Shown here piece after piece: positions 9,139 through 17,125 of a DNA stretch of 64,000 nt. Position 1 is the first letter of the stretch. Each line of letters starts with the position of its first letter. The position numbers and the translations under genes were made by a program. Source of the stretch: Neptuniibacter sp. 1_MG-2023 (GTDB lineage Bacteria; Pseudomonadota; Gammaproteobacteria; Pseudomonadales; Balneatricaceae); the NCBI RefSeq assembly GCF_030547185.1, contig NZ_JAUOQR010000001.1, positions 124,001 through 188,000 on the forward strand, written 5' to 3'. A model generated the notes under the pieces. The model saw nothing but the letters and a program-made list of their open reading frames with translations. It ran no database searches and had not been told where the DNA came from.

Positions 9139-11283
9139 ATGACTCAACTTAAAAGTAGTTCAATGGACCTCAGCCCGCAGGAGCGAAAGTGGCTTAACTG
9201 GTTTGGCAGCACAGGCAAGTTTGCGATGTATAAATCCTGCTTTCTAAACCGCCATACCTATTCATCAGTCGAGCAAACCTTTGAAGGTATTGCTGCCACT
9301 CGAGTAAAAATTCTTAATCAGTGGGTGGAAAACCAATGGGATCAGCTCGCCTTTCTCGCTGAACACCTTGGCCCCAACTTTGATAATATTGATCAGTCGT
9401 GGCTAAACCAACGTCTAGAAGCGAACCGCGATTTTTCTGAACTGTTTTTGATCGACCTTCAAGGCACAGTCATTAGTTCGACTCATCGCGCTCATATAGG
9501 CGCATCCGACCTTGCTAGTGCTGCATGGACTCAAGGCGTAAAACAACAGTTTTTACATGGTCCATACACTGACTCTCTCACGCTAGATATTGGAGCCTCT
9601 AGCTCCAACTTCCACGATGAAGTCACTCTGATGTTCTACCAACCCATTGAGCACAATGGCGAACCTATCGGGGCTATTTGTGGTCGTGTACCGAACGATG
9701 TCCTCGGTGACCTAATCCAACGGGAAGCAGGCCATATTTATCCTGAATCCGGTGATAACTATATTTTTATGGTCGATTCTCATTTCAACCGGAATATTCA
9801 GCCAGGTACAGCGTTATCACGCTCCCGATTTGAAGATAACACTTTTTCCCACGGCGAGAATTTAAAAAGCGGTATCCACACCCAATGGGGTACGGTCAGA
9901 GTCCAACGCCATACCGAGCTAGAGTTACGGTTTACCGATCCCGCCACTGGCCAACTCCATCCAGGTGTACGCGAAACTATTCGTAACGGTGAAAATCTAT
10001 TTATCACCTACCCGGGTTATTCTGACTATCGCCACATTCCAGTGATCGGCAAGGGAGTAACCTTTCAACTAAAAGGCTCGCCCGACCGCTGGGGTATGAT
10101 GTGCGAAGGTGATTTAGAAGAGGTCTATCGTCGCCGCTCAATCAACCTAAGCTTAATGAAAGGCTTTGGCCTCACTGCCGCAGTCATTCTAGGCGTTAAC
10201 AGCGCCCTGCATACCTTCACAGAGCTACCGCAATATACAATTGATGGGCTATCGCTGCTGTTGTTACTGATTACAACACTGATGTTCCCTAAACTCAGTA
10301 CCAACAGACTAGCATCTCGGCTCGATGATATGACAGAGGTTATTCGCACCATTGCCGAGGGTGAAGGTAACTTGCGACAACGGGTAGAACCCCACAAACT
10401 AGTCGCCGATGAAACAGGCGATATGGCACGCTGGATCAATAGTTTTATTGATAACCTCGATGGTATTGTTGGCCAAGTAATTACCTCCAGCAGCCACGTT
10501 AAACAGACCAACCAAGCAATGCTCGATACCAATAAAGAGGCTTATCAGGTATCGGCTGAGGTTAGTGATGCGATTCAGGAGATATTAGTGCTGCTCGAAG
10601 AGCAACTGACTGAAATTAGTCAGGCCTCGAACACCGCTGAATCTCTTAAAGAAGCAATGGATACCGTAGTGTCGGAGGCCCGTCAACAGTTTGAATCCGT
10701 GCGCTCTGGTACTGAAGATATTCGCAACATCGTTGAAACATCGGCGAAACAGGTTAACTCACTGAATAGCCGTACCGTTGAAGTCGGTAAGATTATTGGC
10801 GTTATCAGCGACATCACCAACCAAACCAATCTATTGGCGCTTAATGCTGCCATTGAAGCGGCCCGAGCCGGTGAGCATGGCCGAGGCTTTTCCGTTGTCG
10901 CGGAAGAAGTTCGCGGCTTAGCGCATCGCACCGCAGCTTCGGCGAATGAGATTCAACGGATGATCGAAGGGATTCAGCAAGAAACTCAAAGCGCCGTAGA
11001 TTTTATGGAATCCGGGGTGCAAGAAGTTGATCGCAACTTGAGAAAAACTGAACAAGCTTCGAATGAAAACGCCTCCTTGCACAACCTCGTAGAGCATATG
11101 TTTTTAGCTATCAAACAGCTAAATGATAACAGCCAGCGTCACGGTGATGCCGCCCGACGGGTAGGCGTCTCCGCAGAACAGATGAATGGCTCGATCAGCA
11201 CGTTACAAGAACGCTCCACCTCAGTGAAAAACACCGCCAACAAGCTCAATCAGTTGGTCAGTGTGTTCCAAGTCAGCGCATAA
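9139..11283 (+). CDS. methyl-accepting chemotaxis protein with Cache-like sensor
   Basis: From ATG 9139 (GAGGGT at 9123-9128) the product is 714 residues. Residues about 40-330 resemble a double Cache ligand-binding domain ([17 protein letters not shown], then [19 protein letters not shown]). A hydrophobic stretch at about 345-380 is followed by a HAMP-like region. The C-terminal signalling domain has the conserved hairpin tip [20 protein letters not shown]. There is no obvious N-terminal membrane segment before the sensor, unlike classical receptors, so topology is uncertain: the sensor may be cytoplasmic. An upstream in-frame TTG at 9121 would add only six residues. Ligand unknown. Confidence 0.88.
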   Translation: MTQLKSSSMDLSPQERKWLNWFGSTGKFAMYKSCFLNRHTYSSVEQTFEGIAATRVKILNQWVENQWDQLAFLAEHLGPNFDNIDQSWLNQRLEANRDFSELFLIDLQGTVISSTHRAHIGASDLASAAWTQGVKQQFLHGPYTDSLTLDIGASSSNFHDEVTLMFYQPIEHNGEPIGAICGRVPNDVLGDLIQREAGHIYPESGDNYIFMVDSHFNRNIQPGTALSRSRFEDNTFSHGENLKSGIHTQWGTVRVQRHTELELRFTDPATGQLHPGVRETIRNGENLFITYPGYSDYRHIPVIGKGVTFQLKGSPDRWGMMCEGDLEEVYRRRSINLSLMKGFGLTAAVILGVNSALHTFTELPQYTIDGLSLLLLLITTLMFPKLSTNRLASRLDDMTEVIRTIAEGEGNLRQRVEPHKLVADETGDMARWINSFIDNLDGIVGQVITSSSHVKQTNQAMLDTNKEAYQVSAEVSDAIQEILVLLEEQLTEISQASNTAESLKEAMDTVVSEARQQFESVRSGTEDIRNIVETSAKQVNSLNSRTVEVGKIIGVISDITNQTNLLALNAAIEAARAGEHGRGFSVVAEEVRGLAHRTAASANEIQRMIEGIQQETQSAVDFMESGVQEVDRNLRKTEQASNENASLHNLVEHMFLAIKQLNDNSQRHGDAARRVGVSAEQMNGSISTLQERSTSVKNTANKLNQLVSVFQVSA

Positions 11284-11299
11284 CGCGCGCTCAAGCCCA

Positions 11300-11502
11300 T
11301 TCGGCCAGACACCCGTTCCGGGCATAAAGGTTGGCCTCCTACACGCACTTCAGGTGTAGGAGCTCACCCTGTGAGCGAATGAATTACGCAGCCATCCCAC
11401 AAAAAAATAATCCCATGTAGGAGCCCACCCCGTGGGCGAATAAATTACGCACTCAACCCCACAAAAACACTACCCCCCTTCGGCCAAAGGTTGGCCTCCT
11501 AC
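11300..11502. repeat. cluster of dispersed-repeat copies
   Basis: A right end of the repeat seen at 1-251 lies at 11300-11342, with an insertion-like loop. A left end starts at 11356 (GTAGGAGCTCACCCTGTGAG). A short complete unit spans 11417-11502 with both GTAGGAG and CTCCTAC ends. The middles differ between copies while the ends are conserved, as expected for a REP/MITE-type element. Confidence 0.65.
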
Positions 11503-11549
11503 AGACAATCTCTCCCTTTAGGCGCTTACCCTTATGCCCGGAACGGGTG
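11310..11549. repeat. 18-bp inverted repeat pair flanking repeat cluster
   Basis: CACCCGTTCCGGGCATAA at 11310-11327 is exactly inverted as TTATGCCCGGAACGGGTG at 11532-11549, enclosing about 200 bp of dispersed repeats. The two could be ends of a small non-autonomous element or arms of a large hairpin; no target duplication was identified. Confidence 0.55.
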
Positions 11550-11583
11550 CCTAGGCGAATTAGAGTGCGAGCGAAGCACTACC

Positions 11584-11611
11584 TTTCTAAGCTGCCTGTG
11601 AGCAGTGAAAC
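11584..11611 (-). repeat. isolated degenerate CRISPR repeat
   Basis: On the minus strand the sequence reads GTTTCACTGC, TCACAGGC, AGCTTAGAAA. This matches the array repeat except for one inserted T and the replacement of CG by T. It lies about 650 bp beyond the end of the array and directly abuts the 3' end of KilA-N fragment A. Confidence 0.75.
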
Positions 11612-11880
11612 TCTTTAATCAGATAGAGCTTGAATTCAACAGAGATCTAGCTGGCAAACTCAAAGACAATATCTTTTTGCGCGAAGGTGCCACCATAACG
11701 GCCTCGCCTGGAAACCAGCCCTTTAGCATTGGTCGATTCGATCCACTGCTTGAGTGCTAGGGTGAAGCTATTAAGTCCAGCCTCTTTTTTAAACCCGTCG
11801 AATTCGACGGGTTTAAAGCCAGGATTATTCAGCTACTCCCAAATCCCAAAAAATTCAATGATGCTCCGTTACAAAGCCCG
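11612..11880 (-). pseudogene. KilA-N domain fragment A between CRISPR repeat relics
   Basis: Reading leftward, the frame encodes IEFFGIWE, stop, LNNPGFKPVEFDGFKKEAG, then LNSFTLALKQWIESTNAKG, RRGRYGGTFAQKDIVFEFAS, stop, ISVEFKLYLIKEF. This is the core of a KilA-N DNA-binding domain (phage and prophage antirepressor-like proteins). Two in-frame amber codons replace a Gln and a Trp expected in the family, and a one-base deletion lies near the start. Upstream it begins right after the repeat end AGGCAGCTTAGAAA, and downstream it runs straight into the relic at 11584. No N-terminal part of the gene is present. It contains a 30-bp perfect palindrome at 11788-11817. Confidence 0.8.
11788..11817. 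repeat. 30-bp perfect palindrome in KilA-N fragment A
   Basis: Arm TTTAAACCCGTCGAA is followed immediately by its reverse complement, with no loop. On the minus strand it spells the codons for FKPVEFDGFK. The homologous site in fragment B is also a perfect palindrome, but with different arm bases. Confidence 0.9.
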
Positions 11881-11894
11881 TTTCTAAGCTGCCT
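11881..11894 (-). repeat. half CRISPR repeat
   Basis: On the minus strand AGGCAGCTTAGAAA equals the last 14 bases of the array repeat. The preceding bases (GACTATGAT) do not match the repeat's first half. It sits at the 5' edge of KilA-N fragment A, just as the terminal array repeat sits at the 5' edge of fragment B. Confidence 0.7.
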
Positions 11895-12085
11895 ATCATA
11901 GTCGATACTTATAATTTCTTGAGTTCCCGCCATTGCTTTTTTATCCTATAATTATGTTCTGCCTAGCAGCCTATAGCACTCCGAGGTGCGACCAAAGAGC
12001 TGCTGGCCGGTGGCACGGCGGAGCGAGCCACCATCTACTTACTGCTCGGGGTCATCCTTTGTGCGATACTCCCTCCTTCACGTTA

Positions 12086-12263
12086 TCACTCCAGATAAGC
12101 ATTCCACTCAGTCCCGGTTTTTATCCATTGTTTCGGGGTTAAGGTAAAGCTGTTAAGACCCGCCTCTCTTTTAAAGTCCTCGAATTCGAGGACTTTAAAA
12201 CTCGGATTATTAAGCTATTCCCAAATCCCCAAAAGCTCAATCCTGCTCCAGTTACGAAGCCGG
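12086..12263 (-). pseudogene. KilA-N domain fragment B abutting the CRISPR array
   Basis: The frame reads RLRNWSRIELLGIWE, stop, LNNPSFKVLEFEDFKREAG, LNSFTLTPKQWI, after which similarity to KilA-N is lost (KTGTEWNAYLE, stop at 12086-12088). It aligns with fragment A from the repeat boundary onward and shares the same amber codon after GIWE. Differences are spread along the fragment, so the two copies are not recent duplicates. It begins at the first base beyond the terminal array repeat (12264-12291). A 32-bp perfect palindrome lies at 12169-12200. Confidence 0.75.
12169..12200. repeat. 32-bp perfect palindrome in KilA-N fragment B
   Basis: Arm TTTTAAAGTCCTCGAA is followed directly by its reverse complement. 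It covers the codons FKVLEFEDFK, homologous to the palindrome in fragment A. Relative to A there are three base differences in one arm, each matched by the complementary difference in the other. Confidence 0.9.
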
Positions 12264-15200
12264 TTTCTAAACTGCCTGTGCGGCAGTGAACCATACCATC
12301 GCCGCACAGCAACCCCTCTTTAATTTCTAAGCTGCCTGTGCGGCAGTGAACCCGCTATGGTTGTTTATTATAATTTTCATAGTTTTCTAAGCTGCCTGTG
12401 CGGCAGTGAACTTATTGCAAAAAATGATATTGAAGCCGTGGCGTTTCTAAGCTGCCTGTGCGGCAGTGAACAATATTTGCACGGGGTGCAGAATTTTCAC
12501 TAGTTTCTAAGCTGCCTGTGCGGCAGTGAACGGCACACGCATGGTGAACTGCTACGACGTAATTTTCTAAGCTGCCTGTGCGGCAGTGAACTCAGAAACG
12601 ATTTGCTGCAGGTAACATTCGATTTTCTAAGCTGCCTGTGCGGCAGTGAACTTTATTCAAAGTTCAGCATCCTTGCCTGCAATTTTCTAAGCTGCCTGTG
12701 CGGCAGTGAACTTTGTGACCACATCATTCCGACGGCTGAGGGCTTTCTAAGCTGCCTGTGCGGCAGTGAACCGTCTGTTTTGTTGCCCTCGTCATCTTCG
12801 CTTTTTCTAAGCTGCCTGTGCGGCAGTGAACTTTTCTATTCTATTATTGCCGGTCTTATGTCTTTTCTAAGCTGCCTGTGCGGCAGTGAACTAAACGACA
12901 TTTTACCGCCCGCACCCTGTACATTTCTAAGCTGCCTGTGCGGCAGTGAACGATATACATCCCCAGAACTATGAGTAAGAACATTTCTAAGCTGCCTGTG
13001 CGGCAGTGAACATATCGAAATCGAGAGCCATTACAGCATTTCTTTTCTAAGCTGCCTGTGCGGCAGTGAACGGCTGGCGTGTGATGTGGGCGGTTTTGTT
13101 TCTTTTCTAAGCTGCCTGTGCGGCAGTGAACTGCCCTGAGTGTCGGTTTTTAAATCTAGCATGTTTCTAAGCTGCCTGTGCGGCAGTGAACAAACCTTAA
13201 AAGCAAGACCAGACCAAGACGAATTTCTAAGCTGCCTGTGCGGCAGTGAACATAGCGGCGGGCGCAGAAGTTCCAGTGCAGGGTTTCTAAGCTGCCTGTG
13301 CGGCAGTGAACTCAGAGTATTCGGAGAACTTACAGGCTGGGAATTTCTAAGCTGCCTGTGCGGCAGTGAACAAGGGTCGAAAATACGGCGCTCGAATAAT
13401 TATTTTCTAAGCTGCCTGTGCGGCAGTGAACAATCATTTTCTCTGTGATTGGCTCCAAAGAATTTTCTAAGCTGCCTGTGCGGCAGTGAACTGCTCAAAA
13501 GCGCGGTGGCAAACTATATTATCTTTCTAAGCTGCCTGTGCGGCAGTGAACCATTCATCGGATTCAATCGCCAATACACGCCCTTTCTAAGCTGCCTGTG
13601 CGGCAGTGAACAGCATATGACAGAGTTACGACTCGTCGGAAATTTTCTAAGCTGCCTGTGCGGCAGTGAACCGATAAACGATGGGAAAATATGGACGATT
13701 GGCTTTCTAAGCTGCCTGTGCGGCAGTGAACGTACAACTTTATAGTGAAACTCATCAGCTATTTTTCTAAGCTGCCTGTGCGGCAGTGAACAAAAAGTGG
13801 TTAATTCGACCCGCCGAAGGTGGTTTCTAAGCTGCCTGTGCGGCAGTGAACCCTCTATCAGCCATGGCTGATGATGACATTATTTTCTAAGCTGCCTGTG
13901 CGGCAGTGAACAAAAAATGCTCTGTGTCTCAGCCGATCAAGAATTTCTAAGCTGCCTGTGCGGCAGTGAACGCGTTACTGTTTATCTAATCACAAAAAAA
14001 CTATTTCTAAGCTGCCTGTGCGGCAGTGAACGCGATCAGACACGTTTGACAATAACGGCTACTGTTTCTAAGCTGCCTGTGCGGCAGTGAACTTTTAACA
14101 GATAAGCAGCTGGAAGACCTTACATTTCTAAGCTGCCTGTGCGGCAGTGAACTTGGCAGTTTCGCTGTTGAAGGCATAACTCAATTTCTAAGCTGCCTGT
14201 GCGGCAGTGAACACCTAGATCGCTAGCGTCCATTGTGCCGTTCTTTTCTAAGCTGCCTGTGCGGCAGTGAACCCTAGACGGTATCTAAACAGGGGGCCGA
14301 TTATTTTCTAAGCTGCCTGTGCGGCAGTGAACTGTGGAAGGGTTCAGACACCTTCCTTGAATCTTTTCTAAGCTGCCTGTGCGGCAGTGAACAACCTGTA
14401 GGTGTAGAGCCTGACGAGTTGGACTTTCTAAGCTGCCTGTGCGGCAGTGAACTCGTAAATGGACTGTTTACATTAGGAATCTACTTTCTAAGCTGCCTGT
14501 GCGGCAGTGAACGATGGTGACGATTTTATCTTTAGAATTGATCATTTCTAAGCTGCCTGTGCGGCAGTGAACTTGTATGATGTCAGATCAAGCACTGCTC
14601 GAAATTTCTAAGCTGCCTGTGCGGCAGTGAACATTGACGAACTTCGAGAAGCCCAGCGAGACGCTTTCTAAGCTGCCTGTGCGGCAGTGAACGTTTTGTC
14701 ATGGTTTTAGCTCCGCTCTGTTAATTTCTAAGCTGCCTGTGCGGCAGTGAACGTATATCAAAAGACGGAATATGGCCAGAATTATTTCTAAGCTGCCTGT
14801 GCGGCAGTGAACATATCGGCTAACTTGATGGCGCGGGTGTTTTTTTTCTAAGCTGCCTGTGCGGCAGTGAACCAACTGGTGTATCACTCTGCAAATCAAA
14901 AGCATTTCTAAGCTGCCTGTGCGGCAGTGAACTTGATATTTTTGGTGTTTATTCTTATAGAGGATTTCTAAGCTGCCTGTGCGGCAGTGAACTGCTTATG
15001 AAGATGACAAAATTAATTATTATTTTTCTAAGCTGCCTGTGCGGCAGTGAACACTAGTGGTACTTCTGGTCAATGTACAAGTACTTTCTAAGCTGCCTGT
15101 GCGGCAGTGAACAACGAGATTCAGAATTAAGCGCATTGTTATTTTTTCTAAGCTGCCTGTGCGGCAGTGAACGAGAATAACGCGGGGCTAGATGAGCTGG

Positions 15201-15412
15201 ACAATTTCTAAGCTGCCTGTGCGGCAGTGAACCCTGACCCTTTACATTAGAAGTACAATCGTCATTTCTAAGCTGCCTGTGCGGCAGTGAACTGGAACGG
15301 TTCCGACTATAGTTGAACTATCTATTTCTAAGCTGCCTGTGCGGCAGTGAACATTCTACAAGATCAGGCTCAGATTCAGGCTTATTTCTAAGCTGCCTGT
15401 GCGGCAGTGAAC
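12264..15412 (-). CRISPR. type I-F CRISPR array, 53 repeats and 52 spacers
   Basis: The 28-bp repeat, in transcribed orientation GTTCACTGCC, GCACAGGC, AGCTTAGAAA, recurs every 60 bp. It differs from the canonical I-F repeat mainly in the loop and folds as CTGCC-GCACA-GGCAG, the Cas6f substrate hairpin. Repeats start at 12264 to 14004 (30 copies), then 14065 to 15385 (23 copies). The spacer before 14065 is 33 bp, the others 32 bp. All repeats read identical except the leftmost (12264-12291), where one G is A (plus strand), marking the leader-distal end. Orientation follows from that degenerate end, the AT-rich leader at 15413-15542 and the adjacent cas6f. No two spacers looked identical by eye. 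Confidence 0.98.
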
Positions 15413-15416
15413 TGGA

Positions 15417-15446
15417 AGTATAACGCAGAAAAAATAGCTGCATCAA
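15417..15446 (-). promoter_or_regulatory. putative pre-crRNA promoter
   Basis: On the minus strand, TTGATG (15446-15441) and TATACT (15422-15417) are separated by 18 bp, close to a sigma-70 promoter. The predicted start would fall at about the first base of the first repeat (15412). No better promoter was seen in the leader. Confidence 0.5.
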
Positions 15447-15453
15447 ACACTTA
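15441..15453 (+). promoter_or_regulatory. IHF-like site in CRISPR leader
   Basis: CATCAAACACTTA matches the IHF consensus WATCAANNNNTTR at every position but the first. It ends about 40 bp from the first repeat and overlaps the putative -35 box. IHF bending of the leader is required for spacer integration in I-F systems (established for that type). Confidence 0.5.
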
Positions 15454-15542
15454 ACCTGATATTGGCAAAAAGACCAATGGTTTCAGTGATTTCTGCAACT
15501 ATTTGTTTTTAAACAATTTTTTAAAGAGCCGGAAATAAAGGG

Positions 15543-16094
15543 TTAAAACCAAGGTATTGTGGCTGTTTTAGATAGGCCAAACTTATCAAAATCACCTTCC
15601 ACAGGATGATCTAACAACGGACCAAACTCTATATAACGTCGATAGCTATGACCGTTTGTAGCACTTTTTAATTCAATATAAGGATTATCAAGGCCTTTGG
15701 TGAATATTATTGCTCGGTATTCCTTCACCTGCTCTTGACTGATACTCCCACGTTTTATTAGCCGATTTAGTTTTGACTGAGTCATAGTAGATTGCTTTCG
15801 ACGAACAGTGCGATATTGAGCAGTATCTGGAACAGGCTGTATCGGGGAAAACGTACAATAACCCGCCATACCACCGAGCCAATCTAACGAACTAAACCTC
15901 TCCAACGCGGTAGCTTTCCCATGTAGTCGTAGTACATTTCCTAACGTTACTTTCGCTTTTGGAAAACTTACTCCAAGGTCTCTTGATCTAGCATCTACCA
16001 AAGCTTTATGAAGCTTTGTGTATATAGCATTTAAAAGCCAATTAAGCGGCATTTCAGCATCTGGTTTTAAGGAAATTTCAATGTAACTATCCAT
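15543..16094 (-). CDS. cas6f: Cas6f (Csy4) crRNA-processing endoribonuclease
   Basis: Cas6f cuts pre-crRNA at the base of the repeat hairpin and stays bound to the 3' handle. The 183 residues align in layout with the Pseudomonas enzyme. The N-terminal ferredoxin-like half has the catalytic histidine at position 29 (KLHKAL), followed by GVSFPKA, an Arg-rich helix (YRTVRRKQS, nearby) for hairpin binding, and the family C-terminus FGLSKTATIPWF. It is last in the cas operon, eight bases after cas5fv, and adjoins the leader. Confidence 0.97.
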   Translation of the reverse strand: MDSYIEISLKPDAEMPLNWLLNAIYTKLHKALVDARSRDLGVSFPKAKVTLGNVLRLHGKATALERFSSLDWLGGMAGYCTFSPIQPVPDTAQYRTVRRKQSTMTQSKLNRLIKRGSISQEQVKEYRAIIFTKGLDNPYIELKSATNGHSYRRYIEFGPLLDHPVEGDFDKFGLSKTATIPWF

Positions 16095-16102
16095 AGTTCC
16101 TC

Positions 16103-17113
16103 CTATATTCGTATATCAGAGACATAAGCTAGACCTTTTTTACCAAGGTAAAAGCTAGAAACTCCAGCGCTATCAATAAGTAACTTTAAATGCCTCGCAT
16201 CCTCTCTTTCAATATCGATATTTACTTCGAGTTGACCGCTAGCTTTTGTTAACAGCTGTTTTATTTTTCCCTCTCCTTTTACAAATTCCTCGCGCATGTA
16301 AGGATTCCCCCAAATCCTTTTTTTATCACCCGTTGTATAACGAGCCATAAAATCCTTCTTAGTGAATCCATTCTTCGATATACCACTTAACCCTCCTGAT
16401 TTTGTTAGCACAGAAGTGAGGTCATATTTGCAAGCCAATCGTTTCAACTGTAAATATAAGGCAGCGCAGTAAAAACTAATCGGATAAACCTGCCCCTTAT
16501 TATTTAATCCCTTAAAATCCTCAAATTCTTTAGAAAAACACTCGTAAGCTATAGAGATATCATTTTCATTCTCTACAGTTTTTAGTTTATTTAATTCTTC
16601 GAGCCTATTAATAATTGATATTGGGTCGAGGTCTATAGCTACAGTTGAGGTCTCGCCACTAATGATAAATTCACATAGATCTTCAAAAGTGAGTGCGATA
16701 ATACCCCAAAGTTCTTGAGAATAATCTGAAGAAAACGCAGGATCAGTAGTTCGAATCATTCCGGTATATGAATTTTGATCCGTACTGCCTGATATATTAC
16801 GAATGTAAGCAACCTCGGTATTCAAAACTTTAGGTCTATCTTCAAAGTAAACAGTCTTTTCGATTTCGCTGAAATAATAGTCATCAGAGGCTCTTGCTTG
16901 ATACAGTTTTCTTTGGTCACCAATTAGCCGATTTAAAACCCCCATTACCGTATCAATAGTAACCTCTCTGGCTAGGTAGTTTTCAGGCTTTTTTAAGTTG
17001 GTCATAGAACCAATAAACTTTCGCCCATTCTTAGGTAAAGGCTCATTGTTACTGGTAGCAGGATCAAGAAACGAATTGCGCCATGAGGACTCGTATTCAA
17101 TCATTATTCTCAT
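16103..17113 (-). CDS. cas5fv: Cas5fv, type I-F2 Cascade subunit
   Basis: The 336-residue protein sits between cas7fv and cas6f, exactly where type I-F2 (I-Fv) loci of Shewanella and Photobacterium carry Cas5fv. No Cas8f (Csy1) or small subunit is present. In the Shewanella complex Cas5fv caps the crRNA 5' end, and its inserted helical domain takes over PAM recognition from the missing large subunit (established for that system). Here the C-terminal FYLGKKGLAYVSDIRI and a helical middle (about residues 150-250) fit that picture. Primary sequence is divergent, so the assignment relies on context and family resemblance. Confidence 0.88.
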   Translation of the reverse strand: MRIMIEYESSWRNSFLDPATSNNEPLPKNGRKFIGSMTNLKKPENYLAREVTIDTVMGVLNRLIGDQRKLYQARASDDYYFSEIEKTVYFEDRPKVLNTEVAYIRNISGSTDQNSYTGMIRTTDPAFSSDYSQELWGIIALTFEDLCEFIISGETSTVAIDLDPISIINRLEELNKLKTVENENDISIAYECFSKEFEDFKGLNNKGQVYPISFYCAALYLQLKRLACKYDLTSVLTKSGGLSGISKNGFTKKDFMARYTTGDKKRIWGNPYMREEFVKGEGKIKQLLTKASGQLEVNIDIEREDARHLKLLIDSAGVSSFYLGKKGLAYVSDIRI

Positions 17114-17125
17114 CCGAAGCCCCTC

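Larger units (their letters stand above)
11284..12263. other. 980-bp degenerate region between chemoreceptor and CRISPR array
   Basis: There is no intact gene. From left to right it holds dispersed-repeat ends (11300-11342, 11356 onward, 11417-11502), an 18-bp inverted pair (11310-11327 / 11532-11549), a CRISPR repeat relic (11584-11611), KilA-N fragment A (11612-11880), a half repeat (11881-11894), about 190 bp of unassigned sequence with a GGTGGC/GCCACC hairpin near 12010-12033, and KilA-N fragment B (12086-12263) against the first array repeat. Confidence 0.75.
15413..15542 (-). promoter_or_regulatory. CRISPR leader
   Basis: This is an AT-rich non-coding stretch between the cas6f stop and the first (leader-proximal) repeat. 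It holds an IHF-like site and a promoter-like pair immediately beside the first repeat, and an ATTGG/CCAAT inverted repeat at 15461-15478. Leaders of I-F arrays carry the integration signals for new spacers; that role here is by analogy. Confidence 0.8.

Noticed and set aside
11933-12142. Small plus-strand frame in the degenerate zone
   Set aside because: It overlaps KilA-N fragment B on the opposite strand, has no ribosome binding site and no similarity I recognise.
11788-12200. Palindromes considered as an integron attC site, transposon end or intrinsic terminator
   Set aside because: They lie within KilA-N codons, lack core GTT sites, target duplications and T-tracts, and occur at the same codons in both fragments.
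12603-13745. Open frames of about 100 codons with a recurring FLSCLCGSE motif, on both strands of the array
   Set aside because: The motif is the translated CRISPR repeat at a 60-bp period (a multiple of three keeps the frame open). These are not genes.
12264-15412. Array read in the plus direction
   Set aside because: The degenerate repeat is at the left end, the leader-like AT-rich DNA is at the right, and the repeat matches the I-F orientation only on the minus strand.
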